Source: an uncultured Treponema sp. (lineage in GTDB: Bacteria > Spirochaetota > Spirochaetia > Treponematales > Treponemataceae). From it: a stretch of 22,381 bases of DNA. The notes under the pieces are model-generated. The model did no database searches, was not told where the DNA came from, and saw only the letters and a list, made by a program, of their open reading frames with translations. Shown here piece after piece: positions 8,825-15,468 of this stretch (its first letter is position 1; each line of letters starts with the position of its first letter). Made by a program: the position numbers and the translations under genes. The stretch covers positions 1 to 22,381 of the forward strand of contig CALGGS010000223.1 of the NCBI GenBank assembly GCA_937915735.1, read 5' to 3'.

Positions 8825-9580
8825 ATGATAGAACAAAAACAGTGGTTTGATGATGACGGAATCACTTTTCATAGCGAGCATAAGGTGCAATTTTCGCAAA
8901 GTGATTCTAACAAAAATTTGAGTCTTTACGAGATTTTAAAAGTCACCAGCGATATGGCGGTTGAAGATTATGCGCAGCGAGGAATGGACAGGGACACGCT
9001 CACCAAAAACGGATATGCCTGTCTTGTTTCGCGGGTCGCATTCAGATTTCACAGAATTCCGCGGGAAAATGAAAATTATATTTTTACGACCTACGAAGAA
9101 AAAGCCGAAGCACTGCAGCTTGTGCGCGCTTACGAATTTACGACTCCTGACGGAAAACCTCTTATTACGGGCTTAAGCTCCTGGCTTTTGGTTGACCCTG
9201 TTCAGCACAGAATCATTCCGACAAAAAAATTTGATTTACGGGTGCCTGTCGAAACTTCAAAAGAACACGACTGTATGAAATACGGAAAAATTCAGATTCC
9301 AGAGGATTTGGAAAAATGGGACGAAAGAATCATAAAATTCTCGGAGATTGACGGAAACAACCATGTAAACAACGCGCGTTACGGGGCTTTCGTTGCGGAT
9401 TCACTTCCTGAAAATTTTAGAAATCTTACTTTTAAAGATTTCCGCTTGAACTACGCAAAAGAAGCAAAAATCGGGCAAAAGCTTGAGATTTTCGGAAAAA
9501 TTAACGAAAGCGAAAAAAAACTTACGATAGTCGGAAAAACGGAGGAAGGAACTTCCTTTGAGGCCGAGCTTTTTTGGTAA
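8825..9580 (+). CDS. Acyl-ACP thioesterase
   Basis: The 251-residue protein has the double hot-dog layout of the FatA/FatB-type bacterial acyl-ACP thioesterases, which release free fatty acids from acyl carrier protein in the cytoplasm. The N-terminal hot-dog includes the strand block VSRVAFRFHRIP and FTTYEEKAEALQLVRAYEF, and the C-terminal one carries the signature DGNNHVNNARYGAF (around residues 176-189), with the catalytic-type N-x-H-V-N. Length is normal for the bacterial family. ATG 8825 is preceded by CAGGAGAAAATA, a strong ribosome binding site. It lies 21 nt after the phosphatase gene with no terminator between, so co-expression is likely; a functional link between the two is not evident. 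Substrate chain length cannot be read from the sequence. Confidence 0.88.
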   Translation: MIEQKQWFDDDGITFHSEHKVQFSQSDSNKNLSLYEILKVTSDMAVEDYAQRGMDRDTLTKNGYACLVSRVAFRFHRIPRENENYIFTTYEEKAEALQLVRAYEFTTPDGKPLITGLSSWLLVDPVQHRIIPTKKFDLRVPVETSKEHDCMKYGKIQIPEDLEKWDERIIKFSEIDGNNHVNNARYGAFVADSLPENFRNLTFKDFRLNYAKEAKIGQKLEIFGKINESEKKLTIVGKTEEGTSFEAELFW

Positions 9581-9586
9581 TTTTTT

Positions 9587-9614
9587 TTGCATTTTGAAAA
9601 TTTCGTGTTAAAAT
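9587..9614 (+). promoter_or_regulatory. Extended -10 promoter of the nuclease-like exported protein gene
   Basis: TTGCAT (9587-9592), a 16-nt spacer ending in TGT, and TAAAAT (9609-9614). The transcript would begin near 9621 and carry an AGAGG ribosome binding site before ATG 9646. The -10 motif CGTGTTAAAAT is the same as at 6669-6679. Confidence 0.55.
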
Positions 9615-9645
9615 TACTATTAAAAATAAAGTTTAGAGGTAAAAA

Positions 9646-10413
9646 ATGAGAAAGTTTATTTTTATTCTTTTGGCATCGATTGTCTCGGTGTCTCCGATTT
9701 GTGCGCAGCTTTTAAATGTTACTGCTCCTTACACAGAGTTAAAAAACGCCTATACCATCGAAAATGACTCTTACAGTGTAGGCTTTGCAGAAAACTATGG
9801 AATTCCAATCTGGTCTTTTTACAAATTTACATCTGGAATGGCAAGCGGAAGCTCAGCGGCAAAAGAAGAATGGCAGGTTGACAGCCGCGTAAAGGGCTAC
9901 AAAATTACGCCAAAGGATTTAGCAAATTTGAATCAGGAGCCGGTCCAGCTTTTCCCAAAGGAGCATGCGTCAAATGCTTCAATGGTTGTACAGTCTACTT
10001 TTTTGACTTCAAATATCCTTTTTATGCCAAAACAACTTAAAGATTCTATCTGGCAGCGGTTGACGGAATCCTTTGAAAATATAGCAAAAAAAAGTGGCAT
10101 CGTTTACATCTTTTCAGGTCCGATTTTTGAAAAAGACTCATTTAAAATCAAATACACTCTTAACAATCATGTCGCAGTTCCAATCGCTTTTTACAGAATT
10201 GCTCTTTATGTCGAGGATGGAAAGGCCGTTTACAAATGCTATCGTTTCCCGAACAGAATTCCTACAGATTACGAAAGGAATTGTGATTTGGAAGATTTTT
10301 CGTATAATCTTTATCAGCTTGAAGCGGACACGGGAATTGACTTTTTAGACCGTGACATAGACAAAAACTTCCGTCAGGAAAAAATGGAATATCTGGAAAA
10401 ACGCATAAAATAA
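9646..10413 (+). CDS. Exported DNA/RNA non-specific endonuclease-like protein lacking DRGH
   Basis: The 255-residue product has a signal peptide with a type I site after SPICA (residue 20), so it is exported to the periplasm or outside. The body resembles the beta-beta-alpha-metal DNA/RNA non-specific endonuclease family (Serratia nuclease type): YGIPIWSFYKF near 51-61, STFLTSNILFMP (117-128), IWQRL (135-139), and GIVYIFSGPIF (151-161), in the family order. However, the DRGH catalytic motif expected near residues 95-110 is not present (QEPVQLFPKEHA instead), and the metal-binding Asn before the IWQRL helix appears as Asp. The protein may therefore be an inactive relative or bind nucleic acid or another ligand without cutting. 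Its RBS is AGAGG before ATG 9646. It forms a single-gene unit followed by a palindromic repeat. The family assignment is moderately confident. Confidence 0.65.
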   Translation: MRKFIFILLASIVSVSPICAQLLNVTAPYTELKNAYTIENDSYSVGFAENYGIPIWSFYKFTSGMASGSSAAKEEWQVDSRVKGYKITPKDLANLNQEPVQLFPKEHASNASMVVQSTFLTSNILFMPKQLKDSIWQRLTESFENIAKKSGIVYIFSGPIFEKDSFKIKYTLNNHVAVPIAFYRIALYVEDGKAVYKCYRFPNRIPTDYERNCDLEDFSYNLYQLEADTGIDFLDRDIDKNFRQEKMEYLEKRIK

Positions 10414-10416
10414 CAG

Positions 10417-10439
10417 ATTGTCGGGTCAAGCCCGACAAT
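10417..10439. repeat. Palindromic dispersed-repeat-like element
   Basis: ATTGTCGGG and CCCGACAAT form a perfect 9-bp inverted repeat with loop TCAAG, 4 nt after the stop of the nuclease-like gene. The wider GTCATTGTCGGGCTTGACCCGACAAT type is, from general knowledge, a common intergenic repeat. It may also act as a transcript-end hairpin between the convergent nuclease-like and SRP RNA genes. Confidence 0.55.
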
Positions 10440-10445
10440 GACAAT

Positions 10446-10546
10446 AAAAAAGGTCAGGGGGACCATGCACAACTCTAATCTTCATAGTGCTGCTGCTTCC
10501 GCCCTGACACGGTTTTGAAGAAAGAATTTGCTGGCGCCTGACCAAC
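10446..10546 (-). ncRNA. ffs: Signal recognition particle RNA (bacterial small SRP / 4.5S type)
   Basis: The minus strand encodes an approximately 100-nt rod-like RNA. Its apical domain has the SRP signature GTG-TCAGG-GC-GGAA-GC-AGCAG-CAC: a GGAA tetraloop, the symmetric internal loop TCAGG/AGCAG bound by Ffh, and flanking GTG/CAC stem. Lower helices pair TCTTCA with TGAAGA and GCCA/GCA with TGC/TGG, and the ends close with GGTCAGG (10543-10537) and CCTGACC (10458-10452), followed directly by six Ts that act as terminator. The apical stem is one pair shorter than in Escherichia coli. It functions with Ffh in co-translational targeting of membrane and secreted proteins. It is divergent from the MinD-like gene and has its own promoter. 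Confidence 0.9.
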
Positions 10547-10553
10547 GGAAAAA

Positions 10554-10582
10554 AATCTAGCATAAAAACCTATAAAAATCAA
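10554..10582 (-). promoter_or_regulatory. Promoter of the SRP RNA gene
   Basis: On the minus strand TTGATT (10577-10582) and TAGATT (10554-10559) are separated by 17 nt. The predicted start, near 10546-10547, is a few bases before the terminal helix of the RNA. Confidence 0.55.
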
Positions 10583-10610
10583 GGCAAATCTTTCTAAAAG
10601 AAAAAACTTA

Positions 10611-10619
10611 TGATATAAT
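10611..10619 (+). promoter_or_regulatory. Extended -10 promoter of the MinD/FlhG-like gene
   Basis: TGA-TATAAT is a perfect extended -10 box. No good -35 is seen at 17 nt. The predicted start (10626-10627) coincides with ATG 10627, so no ribosome binding site is transcribed. Confidence 0.6.
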
Positions 10620-10626
10620 TCTTCCT

Positions 10627-11742
10627 ATGCAAATTATTCCAGTAGCAAGCGGAAAGGGTGGAGTTGGAAAAAGCCTTCTTTCTGCAAACTTAGCAATCGC
10701 GCTCGGTCAGGCGGGTAAAAAAGTCGTTCTCGCAGATTTGGACTTAGGAGCGTCAAATCTTCATCTCGTTATCGGTCAAAATTCCCCAAAAAAAGGTATC
10801 GGCACATTTTTGACAGGTGAGTCAAAATTTGAAGATATTATTATGCCGACAGATTATAAAAATGTAAGCTTTATTGCAGGCGACTCAGAAATTCCCGGTC
10901 TTTCTGCCCTTAAAGTGACTCAAAAAAACGCCCTTATCAAAAAATTTCACAATGTAGATGCGGACTATCTTATCGTTGATTTGGGAGCGGGTACACATCT
11001 TACAATTCTGGACTTATTTTTGATTTCTCCGCAGGGAATAATCGTTACGGCTCCGACAGTCACGGCGACTTTAAACGGCTATCTTTTCTTAAAGAATGCG
11101 GTTTTCCGTCTTATGGCGGCAACCTTTAAAAAAAGCTCAAAGGCGGCAGATTTTATTGCGAAGCTTCGAAGTGATTCAGCCTCGCTTCAAAAGCTTTACA
11201 TTCCAAAGCTAATCGAAAAAATCAACGAAATTGACCCTGAAAACGGCGAAAAATTCAAAAAACGGCTTTCTCAGTTCCGGCCTCGATTGATTATGAATAT
11301 GATTGATGAGCCGAAGGACGCTGACAAGGCTCAGAAAATCCGGCGTTCATGCCAGCAGTATCTTGGTCTTGAGGTTGAGTCCCTGGGAGTTATGTATCGT
11401 GACTCAATGCAGGACAAGGCTCTTTCTTCAAGTCTTCCTGTTACGGTTTACAAGCCGAACTCAGTTCTTGCGCAGGCAATTTTCAGAATCGCCGAAAAAA
11501 TTATGCAGACCGAATCTCTTTCTTTTGACGAAAGCTTTGAGCAGGCAAGCGAAGAGGCAACAGACGATTACAGCGCAAAAATGTCTTATGTCGAGGATTT
11601 AGTCGGCAGCGGGGCTTTGAGCGTTTCTGAACTCGCCGAAATGATAAAAACGCAGCAGTACGAAATCAATCAGCTTAAAAACGAAAACATTATGCTAAAG
11701 TCTCGTCTGGTAAAGGCGGCAAATCAAGGATTTAAAATATGA
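10627..11742 (+). CDS. MinD/FlhG-like ParA-family ATPase
   Basis: The 371-residue protein is a deviant-Walker ATPase of the MinD/ParA/FlhG group: Walker A SGKGGVGKS (8-16, with signature K10 and K15), switch region LADLDLGASNLH (35-46), and Walker B-type LIVDLGAG (about 116-123). The family uses ATP-dependent dimerisation at membranes or nucleoid to position division machinery, chromosomes or flagella. An insertion of about 60 residues (about 165-225) and a long C-terminal tail with a predicted coiled coil (about 340-368) are additions to a plain MinD and recall FlhG-type relatives. There is no FlhF next to it, so a role in flagellar number is only a suggestion. The gene overlaps lgt by ATGA (lgt ATG 11739; this stop 11740-11742), implying translational coupling. 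No Shine-Dalgarno precedes its ATG. Confidence 0.85.
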   Translation: MQIIPVASGKGGVGKSLLSANLAIALGQAGKKVVLADLDLGASNLHLVIGQNSPKKGIGTFLTGESKFEDIIMPTDYKNVSFIAGDSEIPGLSALKVTQKNALIKKFHNVDADYLIVDLGAGTHLTILDLFLISPQGIIVTAPTVTATLNGYLFLKNAVFRLMAATFKKSSKAADFIAKLRSDSASLQKLYIPKLIEKINEIDPENGEKFKKRLSQFRPRLIMNMIDEPKDADKAQKIRRSCQQYLGLEVESLGVMYRDSMQDKALSSSLPVTVYKPNSVLAQAIFRIAEKIMQTESLSFDESFEQASEEATDDYSAKMSYVEDLVGSGALSVSELAEMIKTQQYEINQLKNENIMLKSRLVKAANQGFKI

Positions 11743-12731
11743 TTCTCCCATTGTACATAAATTATCCTTCCTGGATTCATCCGGAAATCTTCCCTGGAGT
11801 TCCACTCTTGTCTCTCCTTCGCTGGTACGGCTTAATGTACATCTTTGCGTTCGGAACGGCGTTTTTTGTGCTTAAAAAGCTGTTGAAGGAAGGCGCGCTT
11901 GACACTCTGAACAAGGACGGAACATTACGAAAAGCAACTGAAGACGACATTTTCAGCTTTATTGCGACAGGAATCGTTTTTCTTTTGATTGGGGCAAGAG
12001 TTTTTTCAACCTTGGTCTACGATACTTCGGGAATCTATTTTAAAAAGCCCTGGCTCATTTTCTGGCCATTTCAGAACGGCAGGTTCACCGGCTTAGCGGG
12101 AATGAGCTATCACGGTGGCTTTATCGGCGGTCTTTTGGGAATGATTTTCTGGACATGGCGGCACAAGGTTCCGTTTTTTAAATGGGCTGATGCAATGGTT
12201 ACGGCAATTCCGCTTGGCTATACATTTGGCAGAATCGGAAATTTTATGAACGGCGAGCTTTATGGCAGAATTACGACTGTTCCGTGGGGAATGACCTTTC
12301 CTCACGCCGAAAAATTTTCATCTTCACTTCCCTGGGTTCAGGAATTTATGCAGAAAATCGGAATGGAGGCAACTACAAACCTCGTAAATCTTCCCCGTCA
12401 CCCAAGCCAGCTTTATGAAGCACTTTTTGAAGGTCTCGTTCTGTTTTCGATTATATGGCTTTTGCACCAAAAAAAGCCTTTTGATGGATTTTCAAGCAGC
12501 CTTTACGCAGGCGGTTACGGACTTTTCAGATTTTTCATCGAATATTTTAGGGAGCCGGATGCTGACATTGGCTACAGAATCGCCGCAGATTCAAATGCTC
12601 CAATTTATATGAATACAAGCCTTTTAAATATCTCAACTGGTCAGATTTTATGTTTCCTTATGATTTTGGGCGGAATTGGAATTTTTACCGTTCAATATCT
12701 TAGAGAAAAAAAGAAAATCGCTGAAAACTGA
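11739..12731 (+). CDS. lgt: Prolipoprotein diacylglyceryl transferase
   Basis: Lgt is the inner-membrane enzyme that transfers diacylglycerol from phosphatidylglycerol to the lipobox cysteine of prolipoproteins, the first step in lipoprotein maturation. The 330-residue sequence carries the Lgt signature GRIGNFMNGELYGR (about 164-177), the upstream GMSYHGGFIGG block with its essential-type His, RHPSQLYEA, and FRFFIEYFREPD, together with several hydrophobic membrane helices including the C-terminal one. Length is within the upper normal range because of a loop around SLPWVQEFMQKIG. Its start overlaps the stop of the ATPase gene (ATGA), so it depends on that transcript. Substrates would include the BspA-like lipoprotein encoded in the same window. 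The assignment is firm. Confidence 0.96.
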   Translation: MILPLYINYPSWIHPEIFPGVPLLSLLRWYGLMYIFAFGTAFFVLKKLLKEGALDTLNKDGTLRKATEDDIFSFIATGIVFLLIGARVFSTLVYDTSGIYFKKPWLIFWPFQNGRFTGLAGMSYHGGFIGGLLGMIFWTWRHKVPFFKWADAMVTAIPLGYTFGRIGNFMNGELYGRITTVPWGMTFPHAEKFSSSLPWVQEFMQKIGMEATTNLVNLPRHPSQLYEALFEGLVLFSIIWLLHQKKPFDGFSSSLYAGGYGLFRFFIEYFREPDADIGYRIAADSNAPIYMNTSLLNISTGQILCFLMILGGIGIFTVQYLREKKKIAEN

Positions 12732-12793
12732 GTTAGATGCGGCAAAAAAATCAAAAAAAAATAAAAAATTCTTAAAATTTTTGAAAATTTTTC

Positions 12794-12820
12794 TAAAGTT
12801 AATTTTTCTATCTCCGAAAC
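12794..12820 (+). promoter_or_regulatory. Sigma-28 (FliA-type) promoter of flaB
   Basis: TAAAGTTA (12794-12801), 11 nt, and TCCGAAAC (12813-12820) match the FliA consensus TAAAGTTT-N11-GCCGATAA in spacing and in most bases. A-tracts (12746-12790) lie just upstream. The transcript would begin near 12827, giving a leader of about 109 nt. Confidence 0.75.
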
Positions 12821-12826
12821 TATAAC

Positions 12827-12935
12827 TGTAGGGCACAAAAACCCGGTGGGTGGGCGCCCCCCAAATGGCAACAGGTTTCATAGTTCTGAAGACCTGTCGT
12901 TAAAAACCAGATAGTAATTATAAGGAGATAAAACT
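12827..12935 (+). promoter_or_regulatory. Long structured 5' leader of flaB
   Basis: Between the predicted start and ATG 12936 lie a GC-rich patch with GGGCGCCC (12852-12859) and a hairpin with arms ACAGGTTTCA (12871-12880) and TGAAGACCTGT (12887-12897), paired but for one bulged G. Then comes an AT-rich single-stranded stretch with AAGGAG (12922-12927) 8 nt before the ATG. No known riboswitch is recognised. It may serve message stability or post-transcriptional control of flagellin. Confidence 0.5.
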
Positions 12936-13796
12936 ATGGTTATTAATCACAACATGAGTGCAATGTTTGCACAGCGATCAACAGGTCTTACAGAGTTGAA
13001 CAATCAGAAGAACATGGAAAAACTTTCTTCTGGTATGAAAATCAACCGTGCTGGTGATGACGCTTCTGGTCTCGCAGTTTCTGAGAAAATGCGCGCACAG
13101 ATTCGTGGTATGAACAAAGCTTCTGAAAACGCTCAGAACGCTATTTCATTCATCCAGACAACTGAAGGCTACCTCCAGGAAACAACTGACATCGTTCAGA
13201 GAATCCGCGAACTCGCTGTTCAGTCTTCAAACGGTATCTACACAGATGAAGACCGAATGCAGATTCAGGTTGAAGTTTCTGCTCTCGTTGCAGAAGTTGA
13301 CCGCATCGCTTCACAGGCTCAGTTCAACGGTATGAACCTCTTGACTGGTCGTTTCGCTCGTTCAACTGGCGAGAACTCTGTTACAGCTTCAATGTGGTTC
13401 CATGTTGGTGCTAATATGGATCAGCGTGTACAGGCTTACATCGGCACAATGACTGCTGGTGCTCTCGGACTCCGCAATGTTGGAAACGAAGAGATTATGA
13501 CTCTCGAAACTCCAGAGGATGCTAACCGCGCAATCGGAACTCTCGACGAGGCTCTCAAAAAGATTAACAAACAGCGTGCAGACTTGGGTGCTTACCAGAA
13601 CCGTCTCGAAAAGACAATCGTCGGACTCGACATCGGTGCTGAAAACCTCCAGGCTTCTGAGTCACGAATCCGCGACACAGATATGGCTAAGGAAATGGTA
13701 GACTTCACAAAGAACCAGGTCCTCCAGCAGGCTGGAACAGCTATGATTGCTCAGGCAAATCAGCAGTCACAGTCAGTATTGAGCTTGCTTCGATAA
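12936..13796 (+). CDS. flaB: FlaB-class periplasmic flagellar filament core protein
   Basis: The 286-residue flagellin begins MVINHNMSAMFAQR and has the conserved N-terminal D0/D1 block EKLSSGMKINRAGDDASGLAVSEKM and the C-terminal block ending QANQQSQSVLSLLR, with only a short middle, as in spirochaete FlaB proteins. It has no signal peptide, because it is exported through the flagellar type III apparatus to form the core of the periplasmic filament. The gene is a single-gene unit with a sigma-28-type promoter, strong AAGGAG ribosome binding site and terminator. Its codon use is visibly different from neighbours: C-ending codons such as CTC, ATC and AAC are frequent, as expected for a very highly expressed gene. 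Treponemes usually carry several flaB copies; which paralogue this is cannot be decided here. Confidence 0.97.
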   Translation: MVINHNMSAMFAQRSTGLTELNNQKNMEKLSSGMKINRAGDDASGLAVSEKMRAQIRGMNKASENAQNAISFIQTTEGYLQETTDIVQRIRELAVQSSNGIYTDEDRMQIQVEVSALVAEVDRIASQAQFNGMNLLTGRFARSTGENSVTASMWFHVGANMDQRVQAYIGTMTAGALGLRNVGNEEIMTLETPEDANRAIGTLDEALKKINKQRADLGAYQNRLEKTIVGLDIGAENLQASESRIRDTDMAKEMVDFTKNQVLQQAGTAMIAQANQQSQSVLSLLR

Positions 13797-13804
13797 GCCA
13801 GACG

Positions 13805-13828
13805 CTTCCCGTGACACGGCGCGGGAAG
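13805..13828 (+). other. Hairpin in the 3' UTR of flaB
   Basis: CTTCCCG (13805-13811) and CGGGAAG (13822-13828) are perfect 7-bp arms just after the flaB stop codon. With no T run it is not itself a terminator; it may protect the 3' end of the abundant flagellin message. Confidence 0.5.
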
Positions 13829-13835
13829 ACTGATA

Positions 13836-13867
13836 AACGCCCTCTTGAAGTGAGGGCGTTTTTTTTT
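13836..13867 (+). terminator. Rho-independent terminator of flaB
   Basis: A 9-bp stem AACGCCCTC/GAGGGCGTT with loop TTGAAGT (13836-13860) runs into a tract of Ts to 13867. Confidence 0.93.
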
Positions 13868-13889
13868 GCTTTTAAATTCTTTCGTCATA

Positions 13890-13919
13890 TTGAAAAAGAA
13901 AAGATTTTTGTGATATAAT
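13890..13919 (+). promoter_or_regulatory. Promoter of tRNA-Leu
   Basis: TTGAAA (13890-13895), 18-nt spacer ending in TGA, and TATAAT (13914-13919). The predicted start near 13926 falls inside the perfect inverted repeat TTGCCG-N8-CGGCAA (13921-13940), directly ahead of the tRNA. Confidence 0.7.
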
Positions 13920-13943
13920 CTTGCCGTTGTCTATCGGCAATGG

Positions 13944-14031
13944 GCCAGGATGGTGGAATAGGTAGACACAAGGGACTTAAAATCCCTCGACAGCTAATAC
14001 CGTCGTGCCGGTTCGATTCCGGTTCCTGGCA
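13944..14031 (+). tRNA. tRNA-Leu (anticodon TAA)
   Basis: An 88-nt class II tRNA. Acceptor arms GCCAGGA (13944-13950) and TCCTGGC (14024-14030) pair fully; the anticodon loop CTTAAAA within an AGGGA/TCCCT stem gives anticodon TAA (reads UUA and UUG). A long variable arm (CGACAGCTAATACCGTCG) and the GGTTCGATTCC T-arm are present. The 3' CCA is not encoded (discriminator A 14031, then TAAA), so it is added afterwards. It has its own promoter and a terminator just behind. Confidence 0.96.
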
Positions 14032-14033
14032 TA

Positions 14034-14066
14034 AAAAAAATCCTTCAAAAGCGAAGGATTTTTTTT
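14034..14066. terminator. Bidirectional terminator between tRNA-Leu and the convergent minus-strand operon
   Basis: AATCCTTC and GAAGGATT flank a 6-nt loop AAAAGC; A runs on the left and T runs on the right give a T-tailed hairpin on both strands. It can end the tRNA transcript and, on the minus strand, the operon that ends at 14096. Confidence 0.88.
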
Positions 14067-14095
14067 ATTTTTAAATTGTAATGTAAAGCTTCGGC

Positions 14096-14644
14096 TTATT
14101 TTACTTGGCTGTAAAGGCCTGCGATTTCGTCCCTCCATTCACCGCGCTTGTCCTCACGGTTTTCCCATTCGATTGTGCGCCTTATTGAGAATTTTTTGGG
14201 GTCGTGGGGATTTTCAAAATATATGACAGCGAATTTTCCTTGTCCGATATAGGCGATTTTTTCGGTGGAAGAAAGTTTTTCGCTTTCTGCGATTTTGTTT
14301 AGAACGCAGTCAAAATGAACTGGATTCCCGCTTCCTTTGTTCTTGATTGATGAAGTTATGTCTTCGATTGGTTTTCCGCAAATTTCACAGGGAGCGACAT
14401 TTTCCTTAAAAACTCGGATTGCATTTTCATTTTCACGGATTTCTTCGGAATTTGTGTGACCTAACGCCCTTCGCCGCTCCTGACGGCGTTCATAAGAAGC
14501 CCGCCCCCTGCTTTCGTGTCTTTTTCCGTTTTTTTCGAATTTTTCGTTGCGGTCAGAGCGTTCATTTCGTTCTTTTTGTTCGGTATTTTCTCGTGATGAC
14601 CAGCCTTTATTTTTTTCGCTTCGTCTTCTGTCAGTTCGGCTCAT
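14096..14644 (-). CDS. Charged protein with a small CxxC...HxxC zinc-binding motif
   Basis: A 182-residue protein of unknown function. Residues 1 to about 65 are extremely rich in Arg, Lys, Glu and Asn (low complexity, probably disordered, possibly nucleic-acid binding). The second half contains PCEICGKPIED and, about 20 residues later, NPVHFDCVL: a CxxC plus HxxC set that probably binds one zinc ion, followed by a beta-rich segment AYIGQGKFAVIYFEN. The start at 14644 is preceded by AGGAGA and overlaps the end of the 61-residue gene by 14 nt, so translation is coupled. It is the last gene of the minus-strand operon. I do not recognise a named family and infer no function beyond metal binding. 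Confidence 0.75.
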   Translation of the reverse strand: MSRTDRRRSEKNKGWSSRENTEQKERNERSDRNEKFEKNGKRHESRGRASYERRQERRRALGHTNSEEIRENENAIRVFKENVAPCEICGKPIEDITSSIKNKGSGNPVHFDCVLNKIAESEKLSSTEKIAYIGQGKFAVIYFENPHDPKKFSIRRTIEWENREDKRGEWRDEIAGLYSQVK

Positions 14645-14816
14645 TTCTTCTCCTCATCAGTGCCTGCTCGCTGTCCTCGATAATTTTACGGCTTAGAACT
14701 TGCGCGATTCTCTGGACAGCGAAATCAATGTAAGTGGCGTCGTGAATTTTTTGGCGCAGCTCCATTACGCGTGGTGAAAATGTTCCGTTCATTGCAACTG
14801 ATTTAGAAGAAGTCAT
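14631..14816 (-). CDS. Small conserved-type hypothetical protein (61 aa)
   Basis: A 61-residue, probably helical protein with no membrane segment or recognisable motif; its mid-part has KIHDATYIDFAVQRIAQVL. It is likely real because its ATG (14816) overlaps the stop of yraN in an ATGA junction and its end overlaps the next gene by 14 nt, an arrangement typical of a translated operon member. Function unknown. Confidence 0.65.
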   Translation of the reverse strand: MTSSKSVAMNGTFSPRVMELRQKIHDATYIDFAVQRIAQVLSRKIIEDSEQALMRRRNEPN

Positions 14817-15181
14817 ACTAACTCCGAAAATGCATCTTGAATATGATAAACAGGTGAAAAACCAGGCATATCGATGACAATCACATCAAATCTGATTTTG
14901 CTGTTATTATATTTTCGATATTTTGAGAGAAAAATATAAGCCGTTTTGATAATTTTTCTCTGTTTTCTTAAATCAAGCTCGTGTGAAAGTGTTTCGGCAT
15001 TTCCGTTTGGAAGGGCCTTTACTTCCACAAAAACCAGAACATTGTCTTTTTCTGCTATTATATCAATTTCTCCGCCTCGTGTCCGAAAATTCCTTTCGAT
15101 TATGGAAAATCCGTTTTCAGTAAGAAAATCACAGGCTCTGTCTTCTCCAGCGATTCCAACTGCACGAGTCGATTTTTGCAA
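14813..15181 (-). CDS. yraN: YraN-family (UPF0102) endonuclease-fold protein
   Basis: A 122-residue member of the UPF0102/YraN family, a small PD-(D/E)XK-fold protein of uncertain role, proposed to act on DNA or RNA. It shows the family opening GIAGEDRACDFLTENGFSIIERNFR, the active-site strand GGEIDIIA, and FVEVKA, with D and E-x-K as the nuclease triad, and normal length. The start is TTG at 15181: AGGAGA lies 6 nt before it and it immediately follows the stop of the 87-residue gene at 15194, while no ATG fits. It overlaps the next gene by ATGA. Confidence 0.92.
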   Translation of the reverse strand: MQKSTRAVGIAGEDRACDFLTENGFSIIERNFRTRGGEIDIIAEKDNVLVFVEVKALPNGNAETLSHELDLRKQRKIIKTAYIFLSKYRKYNNSKIRFDVIVIDMPGFSPVYHIQDAFSELV

Positions 15182-15193
15182 GTCTGTCTCCTG

Positions 15194-15457
15194 TTAATTC
15201 AGTTCTTCGACATCTTCTAAATCTTCAAGCATATAAAGGGATTCTGGAGGCGGATTTTTTCCGTCACCGATTAGGTGCCCGTAGGTTAGAAGATATTTGA
15301 TATTCCAGCGTTGGATTGCGTCGATATGGTAGTTTTTGATTGATTTTTCTTCGCCCAAAAACATATTTTCGCCATCATCAAAAAAAACTGGGGCTGAAAA
15401 ACGCATTCCAAGCTTGATTTCCTTGCAGTCGAGTTTAGAAAATTTTTTGTTTATCAT
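15194..15457 (-). CDS. Small protein resembling the N-terminal domain of HD-GYP phosphohydrolases
   Basis: An 87-residue protein. KEIKLGMRFSAPVFFDDGENMFLGEEKSIKNYHIDAIQRWNIKYLL-type layout (about 12-58; only the pattern is quoted) matches the small domain that precedes many HD and HD-GYP phosphohydrolases (..L.pGM.la.pVy..dG.vLl..g..it..hi..L...gi.yl..), here without the catalytic part. An acidic tail follows (LEDLEDVEELN). GGGAGTGAAAA before ATG 15457 is a good ribosome binding site. It lies between the FlhB-like gene and yraN. It may be a free sensing or partner domain; that is inference. Confidence 0.65.
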   Translation of the reverse strand: MINKKFSKLDCKEIKLGMRFSAPVFFDDGENMFLGEEKSIKNYHIDAIQRWNIKYLLTYGHLIGDGKNPPPESLYMLEDLEDVEELN

Positions 15458-15468
15458 TTTTCACTCCC

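Noticed and set aside
10417..10439. Rho-independent terminator for the nuclease-like gene
   Set aside because: A perfect hairpin but without a T run on either strand; better described as a repeat.
12836..12935. Known riboswitch (for example c-di-GMP class I) in the flaB leader
   Set aside because: The conserved core of that class is not recognisable; only generic hairpins are seen.
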